A stretch of 39,601 bases of DNA from Planctomycetia bacterium (GTDB taxonomy: Bacteria > Planctomycetota > Planctomycetia > Pirellulales > PNKZ01), in contig JAIOPP010000018.1 in assembly GCA_021413845.1 (NCBI GenBank), positions 1-39,601 on the forward strand. Direction: 5' to 3'. Shown piece by piece: positions 33,118 to 39,601 of this stretch. A program made the position numbers and the translations under genes. The notes beneath the pieces are model-generated. The model did no database searches. It was not told where the DNA came from and was given only the letters and a program-made list of their open reading frames with translations. Every line of letters begins with the position of its first letter. Within the stretch, counting starts at the first letter, position 1.

Positions 33118-34374
33118 CTCGTTCTTCGCAAAGGCGCGGAACAGCAGCACGTCGTAGGCGATCTTCAAGCCGCCGGCTAAGAAAAAGGGGGTGCTCATCC
33201 ACGTCGCGCTCCCGACCAACACCGTTGCGAGCAGCGGCGAAATCGAACCCCCGATCGAGCGCGCCACCGCCGTTACTCCAGCCGCCGCCGAGCGTTCGTC
33301 CGGCCGCACGACCGCCATCGTGTAGGCTTGCCGCGTCGGGACATCCATCTGCGAGATGCTGAACCGCGCCAGCAACAGCGCGACGGCCCACTCCACGTTC
33401 GGCATCAGCGGCACGAGCACGAGCAGCACGTTCGACGGTAGGTGCGTGAACACCATCGTGTTCACCAGCCCGATGCGCCGCGCCAACCACCCGGCGCTCA
33501 AGGCCGAAACTCCGGCGAAGAGGTTGGCGAAAAAGAAGATCGTCCCGAGCGTCGCCGGATCCAATCGATAGCGAACATGAAACCAATACGCGATGATGCT
33601 CTGAATCACGAAGCCGCCGCCGAAGGCATCGAGCGCAAACAACAACGACAACCGCCACACGATCCCCCGCGAAGCATGGAGCCCTAACACCGTCTTCTTG
33701 AGCGGGCTCGCGACATCCGGCTGCGCCACATCTTCCGGCGCGGATGCAGCCGACACAACTTCGATCGCCGGCGAGAGCCGCGCGAAGCCGACGACCATCG
33801 CCGCACCGATCGCGGTATACAGCAGGAGGATCGGCCGGTAAGCAGCCGCTCCGCCGAAGCCGAGCTCTTCCGACCATTCGACGATGAGCCCGCCGGCCAA
33901 TGCGCCGAGCGCCGTGGAGAACGAGCCGACGAGGTTGTACCACGCAAACAGATCGGTCCGCCGCTCATCGCCGACGAGGTGCGACAGCGCCGCCTGTTCG
34001 ACGGACAGAAACGGTCCGATCTCGTTCCCGCTCGGGCTGATCACGCCGATCGTCGCGGCGAAGAGCAGCAAGAAGAAGTTGCCGGTCGCGGCGAACGTCA
34101 CGCCGGCGACCATCATCAGCGCCGCCCCGATGAGCAAGGTCCGCCGCCGTCCGAACCGATCGGCCGTCGTCGTCAGCCCGAGCGAGATCAACGTGTCGCC
34201 GACCAAAGTCAGACTCAGCAACAGCCCGATCTCCCATTCCGCAAGGCCGAGCTCCGCGAGGTAGATCACGAGCCCGACGGAGACGAGTCCGTAAGAAAAC
34301 ATCCGCGCCGAGCGCGTAGCGAACAAGATCTTCCCGTCACGTGTTAAATGGCCCAAATGGCTCATGAACGGCAT
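33094..34374 (-). CDS. Major facilitator superfamily transporter
   Basis: A 426-residue protein with about 12 hydrophobic helices and the MFS loop TTTADRFGRRRTLLIG between helices 2 and 3 (a DxxGRRR-type motif). A long central loop (about 195-225) separates the halves. It resembles the multidrug/sugar exporter branch, but the substrate cannot be told. The C-terminal residues KGDSPH are encoded by the inverted-repeat element at 33062, so the natural end of the protein was probably altered by its insertion; the last helix is unaffected. ATG 34374 is chosen; an ATG 9 nt further in is equally possible. Confidence 0.87.
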   Translation of the reverse strand: MPFMSHLGHLTRDGKILFATRSARMFSYGLVSVGLVIYLAELGLAEWEIGLLLSLTLVGDTLISLGLTTTADRFGRRRTLLIGAALMMVAGVTFAATGNFFLLLFAATIGVISPSGNEIGPFLSVEQAALSHLVGDERRTDLFAWYNLVGSFSTALGALAGGLIVEWSEELGFGGAAAYRPILLLYTAIGAAMVVGFARLSPAIEVVSAASAPEDVAQPDVASPLKKTVLGLHASRGIVWRLSLLFALDAFGGGFVIQSIIAYWFHVRYRLDPATLGTIFFFANLFAGVSALSAGWLARRIGLVNTMVFTHLPSNVLLVLVPLMPNVEWAVALLLARFSISQMDVPTRQAYTMAVVRPDERSAAAGVTAVARSIGGSISPLLATVLVGSATWMSTPFFLAGGLKIAYDVLLFRAFAKNEKKGDSPH

Positions 34375-34589
34375 TCTTTCGAGGGGTATCGGATCCGTAT
34401 CGTATCGCAAAGAACGCCGCACGAACTACGACTTCTATCCACCGGCAACAATCTCACCGCTCGACTAATGATACGTCTTATCGACTGCAAGAATTCTCGG
34501 CTGTTTCGCTTTGCTCGAATTGGCCTGCTCTTTCTCCCTCGCTAGAATTCACGGCTTCATTCTTCCTACGCTCGACGAGAATTCCGCGC

Positions 34590-35150
34590 ATGCCTGCTTC
34601 GAGTCTTCCTACCAGGGGTCTTTTCGGAGCGAGTGTGCGGCGCTTCTTCGTTCGCAATCGAGTTACGATCTCGCTCCTCTTGTTTATTGCGCTGATCGTC
34701 GAAGATCTGATCTTCGGCACGAAGCCGAACTACGGTTGGCTGCGCAATCCGAGCCTGCCAGGGGTTCTCGGCTTCGCAATGGTCTTGCTCGGTCTCGGCG
34801 TGCGAAGTTGGGCCGCGGGCATTTTGCGCAAAGGGATCGATCTCACGACCGTCGGGCCGTACTCTCTCTGCCGCAACCCGCTCTATCTCGGCTCGTTCGC
34901 CGTGATGATCGGCTTCTGCCTGATGATCGGCTACACGCACGACTTCGTCGTCGTCTGCGGGCCGATCTTGGCGATCTACGTCTTCACCGTGTTGAACGAA
35001 GAACGCCGACTCGACGAGAAGTATCCTCAGCGCTGGCCCACGTATGCGGCCCGCACGCCCCGGCAATGGACGAAGAGTCGCGAATATCAAGGCCTCCTCT
35101 GGACCGTGGTCGGCCTGATCGGCTTCGAAGTCTGGCGACTCTACGGCTAA
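34590..35150 (+). CDS. Isoprenylcysteine methyltransferase-like membrane protein
   Basis: A 186-residue integral membrane protein with four to five helices. The conserved catalytic stretch LTTVGPYSLCRNPLYLGSFA (about 85-104) and NEERRLDEKYPQRWPTYAAR (about 135-155) match the ICMT/PEMT family of SAM-dependent methyltransferases that work on lipid-like substrates in the membrane. Bacterial members act on unknown substrates. The gene stands alone between divergent and unrelated genes. A GGCGAGCGG motif lies 35 nt after its stop codon, perhaps a relic of the hairpin repeat seen elsewhere. Confidence 0.85.
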   Translation: MPASSLPTRGLFGASVRRFFVRNRVTISLLLFIALIVEDLIFGTKPNYGWLRNPSLPGVLGFAMVLLGLGVRSWAAGILRKGIDLTTVGPYSLCRNPLYLGSFAVMIGFCLMIGYTHDFVVVCGPILAIYVFTVLNEERRLDEKYPQRWPTYAARTPRQWTKSREYQGLLWTVVGLIGFEVWRLYG

Positions 35151-35562
35151 GTACATAGCCGAGTTCGCCCTACGTTCTCACTTGCGGCGAGCGGCTACCT
35201 CTTGAACGCGCCGGCATCGTAGCACCGCCACTACTTCGTTCGCTCGGGCATGCGCTCTTCCAGCGGCTTGAGCTTCCCCTCAGTCACGCGCAAGAGAATC
35301 TGCATCGGGCCGCCGTCTTTATTGGCCTCGCCTCATGCCCGAACGAATCAGACCCCCCCCTCCTGTGAAGGGTGCTTTCAGTCTAACGTGCCGCCTCGGT
35401 CGGGTCACATATGCTGTGCAGGGAGCAAAAAGAAAGCTGCCGGCAGATGCCGTTTCGCGACCGTGCCGATTGATCTATGCCGCTCAACCTGTTTTCCCTA
35501 CTATCCGCCCGTTTCGATCCCGGCCCCTCTGGGCCGAGGCTACGGTATTTTCGGGAGCGGTG
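35151..35562. other. Intergenic region with a possible gene relic
   Basis: A 412-nt gap. On the minus strand 35231-35332 encodes 33 residues that read like a protein C-terminus (NKDGGPMQILLRVTEGK, stop TAG at 35233-35231) but an in-frame stop precedes it and no start is present. It may be the remnant of a lost gene. An eight-C run lies near 35352. Confidence 0.4.
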
Positions 35563-36666
35563 ATGCGGCTGGCGGCGTTCGTGAAAAGCCCTGAGCATGT
35601 TTGCTGTCGCTATCGGCTGACGGCCTATCGGCGTTTGCTGCAAAACGTCCGACACTCGCTCGACTTCAGCCTCTGGAGCGGCACCTGGCAATCGACGGTC
35701 GGCGCGCGACATAGCTTGCGCGACGCCGACGCCGTCGTCGTGCAACGCTCGCTGCTGCCCACGGCCGATTGGTTGCTCGTGCGGCAATTTGCTCGGCAGC
35801 TCATCTTCGATTTCGACGATGCGATCTTCTACCGCGATTCGTACGCGCGCCAAGGGATCGAGTGTTCCTACAAGCAACGACGCTTTCGTCGCGTGGTCCG
35901 TTCGGTCGATGCCGTGGTCGCGGGCAATTCGTTTCTCGCGGAAGAAGCGGCGCGCTGGACCGACCCGAATAAAGTTCACATCATCCCGACGTGCGTCGAC
36001 CTCGACCGCTACCCGCTCGCTCCGCATATTGCGAGCGACAAGCTACGGCTGGTTTGGATCGGTTCCTCGAGTACGCTGCAAGGCTTAGAGACGGTGCGCG
36101 GCTATTTCCGGCGCATCGGCAAGTGCCTCCCGCACGCGCGCTTAAAATTGATTTGCGATCGCGACCTCGCCGAGGCCGGCATGCCGACGGAGTTTTGCGC
36201 TTGGTCGGAAGCGACCGAAGCGGCCGAGCTCTCCGCGGCCGAGATCGGCATCAGCTGGATTCCCGACGATCCGTGGAGTCGCGGCAAGTGCGGCTTGAAA
36301 ATTCTCCAATACATGGCGGCGGGCCTGCCGGTCGTCGCGAATCCCGTCGGCGTGCATCCGCAGTTGATCGAGCACGGCGTGTCGGGCTTCTTAGCCACCA
36401 CGGCCGATGAATGGGTCGACGCCGTGCGCACGTTGGCGCGCGATCCGGAATTGCGACAACGGATGGGCACCGCCGGGCGGCGCAAAGTCGAAGCGAAATT
36501 CTCCGTCCATCGCGGCGCGATGCTCTGGACGAACCTCCTCGACTCGCTCGCGGAATCGGCACGGGACCAAGCGACCCTGCCGAGCCTGTTCGGCTTCGGC
36601 AACGGCCACCCGACCCCCTTCGGCGGCCTCCTCACAGGCAGCCCGCAACCTAGCTTCTGCTATTAA
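35563..36666 (+). CDS. GT-B fold glycosyltransferase, family 4-like
   Basis: A 367-residue cytoplasmic or membrane-associated glycosyltransferase. The C-terminal nucleotide-sugar-binding half is clear: LRLVWIGSSSTLQGLE (about 160-175), PDDPWSRGKCGLKILQYMAAGLPVVANPVG (about 236-265; the GLKxLQYMAxGxPVV motif) and HGVSGFL. The N-terminal half (MRLAAFVKSPEHVCCRYRL, LIFDFDDAIF) fits acceptor binding. It probably adds a sugar in polysaccharide or glycolipid synthesis, but no other sugar genes are near. GGGAG (35553-35557) lies 5 nt before ATG 35563; the open frame extends further upstream but that part is Pro/Arg-rich and without resemblance. Confidence 0.87.
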   Translation: MRLAAFVKSPEHVCCRYRLTAYRRLLQNVRHSLDFSLWSGTWQSTVGARHSLRDADAVVVQRSLLPTADWLLVRQFARQLIFDFDDAIFYRDSYARQGIECSYKQRRFRRVVRSVDAVVAGNSFLAEEAARWTDPNKVHIIPTCVDLDRYPLAPHIASDKLRLVWIGSSSTLQGLETVRGYFRRIGKCLPHARLKLICDRDLAEAGMPTEFCAWSEATEAAELSAAEIGISWIPDDPWSRGKCGLKILQYMAAGLPVVANPVGVHPQLIEHGVSGFLATTADEWVDAVRTLARDPELRQRMGTAGRRKVEAKFSVHRGAMLWTNLLDSLAESARDQATLPSLFGFGNGHPTPFGGLLTGSPQPSFCY

Positions 36667-36878
36667 CGGCCGCGCGAAGTCGTTAATCCGCCCTCCGCGC
36701 GCAGCCTCTAGTTTCTGCCGGCCGGCCTAGCGCGAACTTGTCCCGTTCGAGCATCGATTCTCGATCGACCGATTTGTGGGTCGCCGTGTTCTCGAATACA
36801 ACTTCGAGAATGATCCCGTTCTTTACCGCGATACAGCGGGCGAATATCTATTAGGCGGCTAAGGCGAAGGAAAAGAGA

Positions 36879-37076
36879 ATGCGCATCGCCGTGCTCTTGC
36901 TCGTGATCGCAGTCATCGGGTGCGGCGGACCCACTGGACCGGCCAACACGAATACGTCTAGTGCTTCCATTCCTGAACTCAGGGCGGTAGCAGGATCGTT
37001 CGCTCGCGACGTTTATCGCGATACTGAAGAGCTTCGAGAAGAAAATAGAAACGCATGTCATCCGACGCCGAGTTAG
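36879..37076 (+). CDS. Small putative lipoprotein, 65 residues
   Basis: A 65-residue protein: MRIAVLLLVIAVIGC is a clean lipoprotein signal with Cys15 as the lipid-attachment site, then a Gly/Pro/Thr/Ser linker and a charged helix (RDTEELREENR). GAAGGAAAAGAG lies just before the ATG as a ribosome site. I recognise no family. The next gene starts 69 nt downstream on the same strand and may be co-transcribed. Confidence 0.6.
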   Translation: MRIAVLLLVIAVIGCGGPTGPANTNTSSASIPELRAVAGSFARDVYRDTEELREENRNACHPTPS

Positions 37077-37145
37077 CGTCTAATGGTTAGACACGTCGGT
37101 TCCCGCCGCAATCGCTCCGCCCATCGCCCGCCAAGGAGTTTTGCT

Positions 37146-38177
37146 ATGTTCCCGCTCATCTTTACGCTCGCGGTGTTTGCCCAGAACGCTTCGACTTCGA
37201 CCGAGGTGCCCGTCGACGCTTCGCAGATCCGGGAGTCGGTCGAAAAGAGCTTGGCTTTTCTGGAAAAGGGTGGGCTGGAATGGGAGATGACGAAGTGCGT
37301 CAGTTGTCACCATGGCCCGTGGATGATGTGGAGCGGATACGAGGCCAAAAGACGGGGCTTCACCGTCAACGACGAGTCGCTGGAAAAAGTTCGTGTCAAG
37401 TCGATGACGGCTTACGGCTCGCATCCCAAAATGCAGCCGACCAACCGCGATGTGCTCAACGATTGGAGCATCAATGTCATCTATCTCATCTTCGGCATGG
37501 GCGCCGCGGGCGAGCCGAATGCCGAAACGGCGAAGTTCTTCGACCAGGCTGCGGCTCACCTGATAGAGCATCAAAAGGAGGATGGATCATGGAAGGTGTT
37601 TATCGAGAAAGCACCTGATGGTCTGATGGCGCCGCTGCTCGATACCGATGATGTGACCACGATGTGGGCCCTGTTGGCCCTGCACTATCGCGAGCCGTCC
37701 GGCATTTCTCGGAAAGTGCTTGCCGAGAGCAAGGCGCGAGGCCTCAAGTTTTTGAACGACAAACCACCCGGCGACACGTTGCAATCCGTGGTGATGCGCA
37801 TCATGCTCGCTCAGCGCTTGGGAAATAAAGACGGCGTGCAAGCGCACGTCAAACATCTGCTTTCCCTGCAGCAAGACGATGGCGGCTGGAGCCAGACTAA
37901 AAAGCTCAAGAGCGATGCGCTAGCCACCGGCCAAGCTTTGATGGCGCTGAGCACGGCGGGAGTAACGACTAAAGACCCCGCCTCGGCCCAAGCCAGAGCC
38001 TACTTGCTGAAGAATCAAAAAGAGGATGGATCTTGGTTTGTCGTGTCGCGGGCCTATCAGGCACCTGAGTTCAGCAGCTACCTGGGCACCGCCTGGGCCA
38101 CGCTCGCCCTGCTACGAACACTGCCGGAGCTTAAGGACGTTCAAACGTCCGAGCGGCCGCTTCTTCTTGTCCGTTGA
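37146..38177 (+). CDS. Secreted CxxCH protein with prenyltransferase/squalene-cyclase-type repeats
   Basis: A 343-residue protein with a short signal peptide (about 1-13), a heme-type motif CVSCHH at residues 51-56, and an all-helical part with QW-like repeats: QKEDGSW (about 143), QQDDGGWSQ (about 241) and QKEDGSW (about 289). These are the hallmarks of the alpha/alpha-barrel of squalene cyclases and prenyltransferase beta subunits. The cyclase catalytic DxDD motif is not seen (DTDDVT near 181 is the nearest), so cyclisation is unlikely. A c-type heme on such a barrel suggests a redox or sensor role in the periplasm. AAGGAG (37133-37138) sits 7 nt before the ATG; an earlier in-frame ATG at 37083 adds a basic stretch and is less likely. 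Confidence 0.75.
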   Translation: MFPLIFTLAVFAQNASTSTEVPVDASQIRESVEKSLAFLEKGGLEWEMTKCVSCHHGPWMMWSGYEAKRRGFTVNDESLEKVRVKSMTAYGSHPKMQPTNRDVLNDWSINVIYLIFGMGAAGEPNAETAKFFDQAAAHLIEHQKEDGSWKVFIEKAPDGLMAPLLDTDDVTTMWALLALHYREPSGISRKVLAESKARGLKFLNDKPPGDTLQSVVMRIMLAQRLGNKDGVQAHVKHLLSLQQDDGGWSQTKKLKSDALATGQALMALSTAGVTTKDPASAQARAYLLKNQKEDGSWFVVSRAYQAPEFSSYLGTAWATLALLRTLPELKDVQTSERPLLLVR

Positions 38178-38236
38178 AATCGCGTCGGGTTCTTCGCACA
38201 GGTCGAGAGCTTTCATCACTTCTATAGTGACGATGT

Positions 38237-38253
38237 AAGAATGTCCCTTATTT
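38237..38253 (+). repeat. Left inverted repeat of the AT-rich cargo segment
   Basis: AAGAATGTCCCTTATTT. It matches, inverted, the sequence at 38829-38846 with one base missing. A small hairpin TCACT/AGTGA lies directly upstream. Confidence 0.6.
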
Positions 38254-38293
38254 GAGCTCACTTGCGAGATTTAGGAAGGCTTGTTAATTACCT

Positions 38294-38827
38294 ATGAGTC
38301 GATTCAAGGTGTCGCTGCGACCTATTCTGCATGTTGTTGCAGCGATAACGCTCTTGTTTGGTTCCTGTAAATGGAGCGACCCCAGTCGGCTGTCTGAAAG
38401 TGGATTCGTTGTGTTACGACAAAACAACAAGGCGGATAGCAAGGCGATTGAAAATCAATTAGATGCAATTGAATCATGCGTGGATTTCAAAGTTCCTAGA
38501 AATCCGGAATGGCTGGCCCATGGCGATGGAGGCAATGGCAATCGTGATCCAAAATATGAATTTTATTTCTGGATTGCTCGATATGACGAACAATTGAATG
38601 TCCCTATCCTTTCAAACAACGAAAAGCGAAGAATTCACCCCGCATCGACCGCTCCCGATGAAACGCTTAGGCGTTATCTCGCAGCAATGACGGGGCAGGA
38701 GATTGAGCAGGTAGGCACGTTATGGGAAGGTGAAATCGAAAACGACCGTCATCTTTATAAATGCACCATGGCGACGGGCGACGACGTAACCTATTTTTGC
38801 CTGGAACGCGCGGTACTCTTGCGCTAA
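38294..38827 (+). CDS. Hypothetical lipoprotein in an AT-rich, repeat-bounded segment
   Basis: A 177-residue protein with a lipoprotein signal (residues 1-25, LLFGSC, Cys25 as the likely lipid site). The rest is a mixed, soluble domain with several aromatic and charged residues (KYEFYFWIARYDEQL about 88-102). I recognise no family. Base composition is clearly poorer in G+C than all other genes in the window, with many AAA, AAT and GAA codons, so it was probably acquired. Its stop codon (38825-38827) lies one base before the right inverted repeat. No ribosome site precedes the ATG. Confidence 0.6.
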   Translation: MSRFKVSLRPILHVVAAITLLFGSCKWSDPSRLSESGFVVLRQNNKADSKAIENQLDAIESCVDFKVPRNPEWLAHGDGGNGNRDPKYEFYFWIARYDEQLNVPILSNNEKRRIHPASTAPDETLRRYLAAMTGQEIEQVGTLWEGEIENDRHLYKCTMATGDDVTYFCLERAVLLR

Positions 38828-39601
38828 GAAATAAGGGGACATTCTTGCTCTGTAGAAAAGGTGCTTAACGTCTGAGGATCATGACGTTGAGGGCGAGCGC
38901 TCGGAGCCGGAGTTCTCGGTCTTGCGAGTCTCGGGTTCGGGCTCGCAGCGCGCTTCCCATCAGGCGCTAGCCGGAGTTCTCGGTCTTGCGAGTCTCGGGT
39001 TCGGGCTCGCAGCGCGCTTCCCATCAGGCGCTTGAGCATACTGTTGACGGTCTCGATCTGCCACCGTTGTCCGTAGCGGGTGAGATGCAGTCGGCTCGCC
39101 ATGCGGCCGCGCCAGTAGCCGCGCGGGCGCTTGGCGGTCGGGCGACCGATCTTCGCCGGAATGAACGTCGCCACGCCGCGCTCTTCGCGGGCGTAGACAT
39201 GCACGTGCTCGGCATCGTAACCGGCGTCGGCGAGCAAGGTCTTGATCGGCTTGCGCGCCAGGGCGTCGTCGAGCGCTGCGCGGAAGTGCGGCACGTCGGG
39301 CGCAGGGCCGCGGCCGGGCACGATCGAGAGAATCAAATGACTCCGGCAATCGCAGACGAGGCCCGCCTTCGGGAAGTGTCGATAGGTCGTGTCGTGCCAC
39401 GTTTTTCCGTTGTTCGCGCGACGTCGCACGAAGTACGCGCTGACGTGCCGCGATTCCCAGCCGGTCCCGTCGAGCGCCGCCAGGTCGCAGCGCGACTTCA
39501 AGCGGCCTTGCACGCGGGCGAGCTGGAGCGTGGCGTCGAGCAAGCGACCGGCGCGGCTCGAGCCCAACAGCCGCTCGGCCGCTTTTTGCAACGTCGTGTA
39601 G
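38824..39601 (-). CDS. IS5-type DDE transposase, 5' partial, C-terminus frameshifted
   Basis: Transposase of an IS5-type insertion sequence; its start lies beyond base 39601. The catalytic acidic residues are visible as DGTGWESRH (first Asp), LADAGYDAEH (second Asp) and RWQIETVNSMLKR (Glu). After that a 64-bp tandem duplication (38905-39032) shifts the frame. With one copy removed, the protein would end RLRALALNVMILRR with a stop at 38867-38865, as is usual for the family. The frame now runs on to 38824, through the inverted repeat, with a low-complexity Pro/Arg tail. The core residues are intact, so activity is possible but uncertain. Confidence 0.82.
   Translation of the reverse strand, partial: YTTLQKAAERLLGSSRAGRLLDATLQLARVQGRLKSRCDLAALDGTGWESRHVSAYFVRRRANNGKTWHDTTYRHFPKAGLVCDCRSHLILSIVPGRGPAPDVPHFRAALDDALARKPIKTLLADAGYDAEHVHVYAREERGVATFIPAKIGRPTAKRPRGYWRGRMASRLHLTRYGQRWQIETVNSMLKRLMGSALRARTRDSQDRELRLAPDGKRAASPNPRLARPRTPAPSARPQRHDPQTLSTFSTEQECPLIS
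38829..38846 (-). repeat. Right inverted repeat of the AT-rich cargo segment
   Basis: AAATAAGGGGACATTCTT, the inverted counterpart of 38237-38253. The GGGGACA core is also found in the element at 33062. Confidence 0.6.
38905..39032. repeat. 64-bp perfect tandem duplication in the transposase gene
   Basis: Two exact copies, 38905-38968 and 38969-39032. The length is not a multiple of three, so it changes the C-terminal reading frame of the transposase. Confidence 0.95.

Noticed and set aside
38824-39601. Complete insertion sequence
   Set aside because: Only one end of the element is in the window and neither its terminal repeats nor a target duplication can be fixed, so only the transposase gene is called.

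Overview
The window looks like a chromosomal piece of a GC-rich planctomycete, most likely of the Pirellulales type. The strongest markers are an arylsulfatase with a CxPSR site, an adjacent pair of DUF1553-type and DUF1501 secreted proteins, a DUF1080 protein, a sulfatase-modifying-factor-fold protein, a degenerate HD-GYP/PAS/GGDEF protein, and FixJ-like regulators without a kinase partner. No rRNA, tRNA, CRISPR array or phage module was seen.

Layout. 1-3.8 kb: the end-on fragment of a sulfatase gene (minus), a VapBC-like toxin-antitoxin pair, an unrecognised conserved protein and a gingipain-like C25 peptidase. 3.9-7.2 kb: a short AsmA-like envelope protein, a 73-residue protein, and an aroB gene that lacks about 30 codons in the middle and is out of frame. 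7.2-13.1 kb: a fumarylacetoacetate-hydrolase-family enzyme diverging from the HD-GYP-like/PAS/GGDEF protein, Mn-type superoxide dismutase with a clear terminator, and an Ala/Pro/Tyr-rich lipoprotein with a good sigma-70-type promoter and terminator. 13.2-20.5 kb: a tRNA-dihydrouridine synthase and a LarA-like (DUF2088) protein on the minus strand, then a 1220-residue AsmA-like paralogue and an MBL-fold hydrolase on the plus strand. 20.5-25.9 kb: DUF1080, DUF1501 and DUF1553 proteins, all minus. 26.5-30.9 kb: an MsbA-like ABC exporter, a small two-helix membrane protein, a calcineurin-like phosphoesterase and an FGE-fold protein, all minus. 31.4-38.2 kb: a FixJ-like response regulator and a paralogue with a degenerate receiver, an MFS transporter, an isoprenylcysteine-methyltransferase-like membrane protein, a glycosyltransferase, a tiny lipoprotein and a CxxCH/prenyltransferase-repeat protein. 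38.2-39.6 kb: an accessory patch, in which an AT-rich lipoprotein gene sits between inverted repeats next to an IS5-type transposase damaged by a 64-bp tandem duplication.

Most genes are ordinary chromosomal genes in small transcription units. Several concern the cell envelope or secretion (AsmA-like pair, ABC exporter, lipoproteins, sulfatase, peptidase, DUF1501/DUF1553). The most unusual signal is not a protein. Three 27-nt hairpin repeats lie 25-34 nt after the stop codons of three minus-strand genes. They share a flanking GGCGAG, a GUGA (GNRA) loop in the RNA, and stems of equal length that differ by compensatory changes. Other repeats (a GGGGACAGTCCCC palindrome that supplies the end of the MFS gene, an inverted pair upstream of dus, and the inverted repeats at 38.2/38.8 kb) suggest several families of small mobile or structured repeats in this genome.
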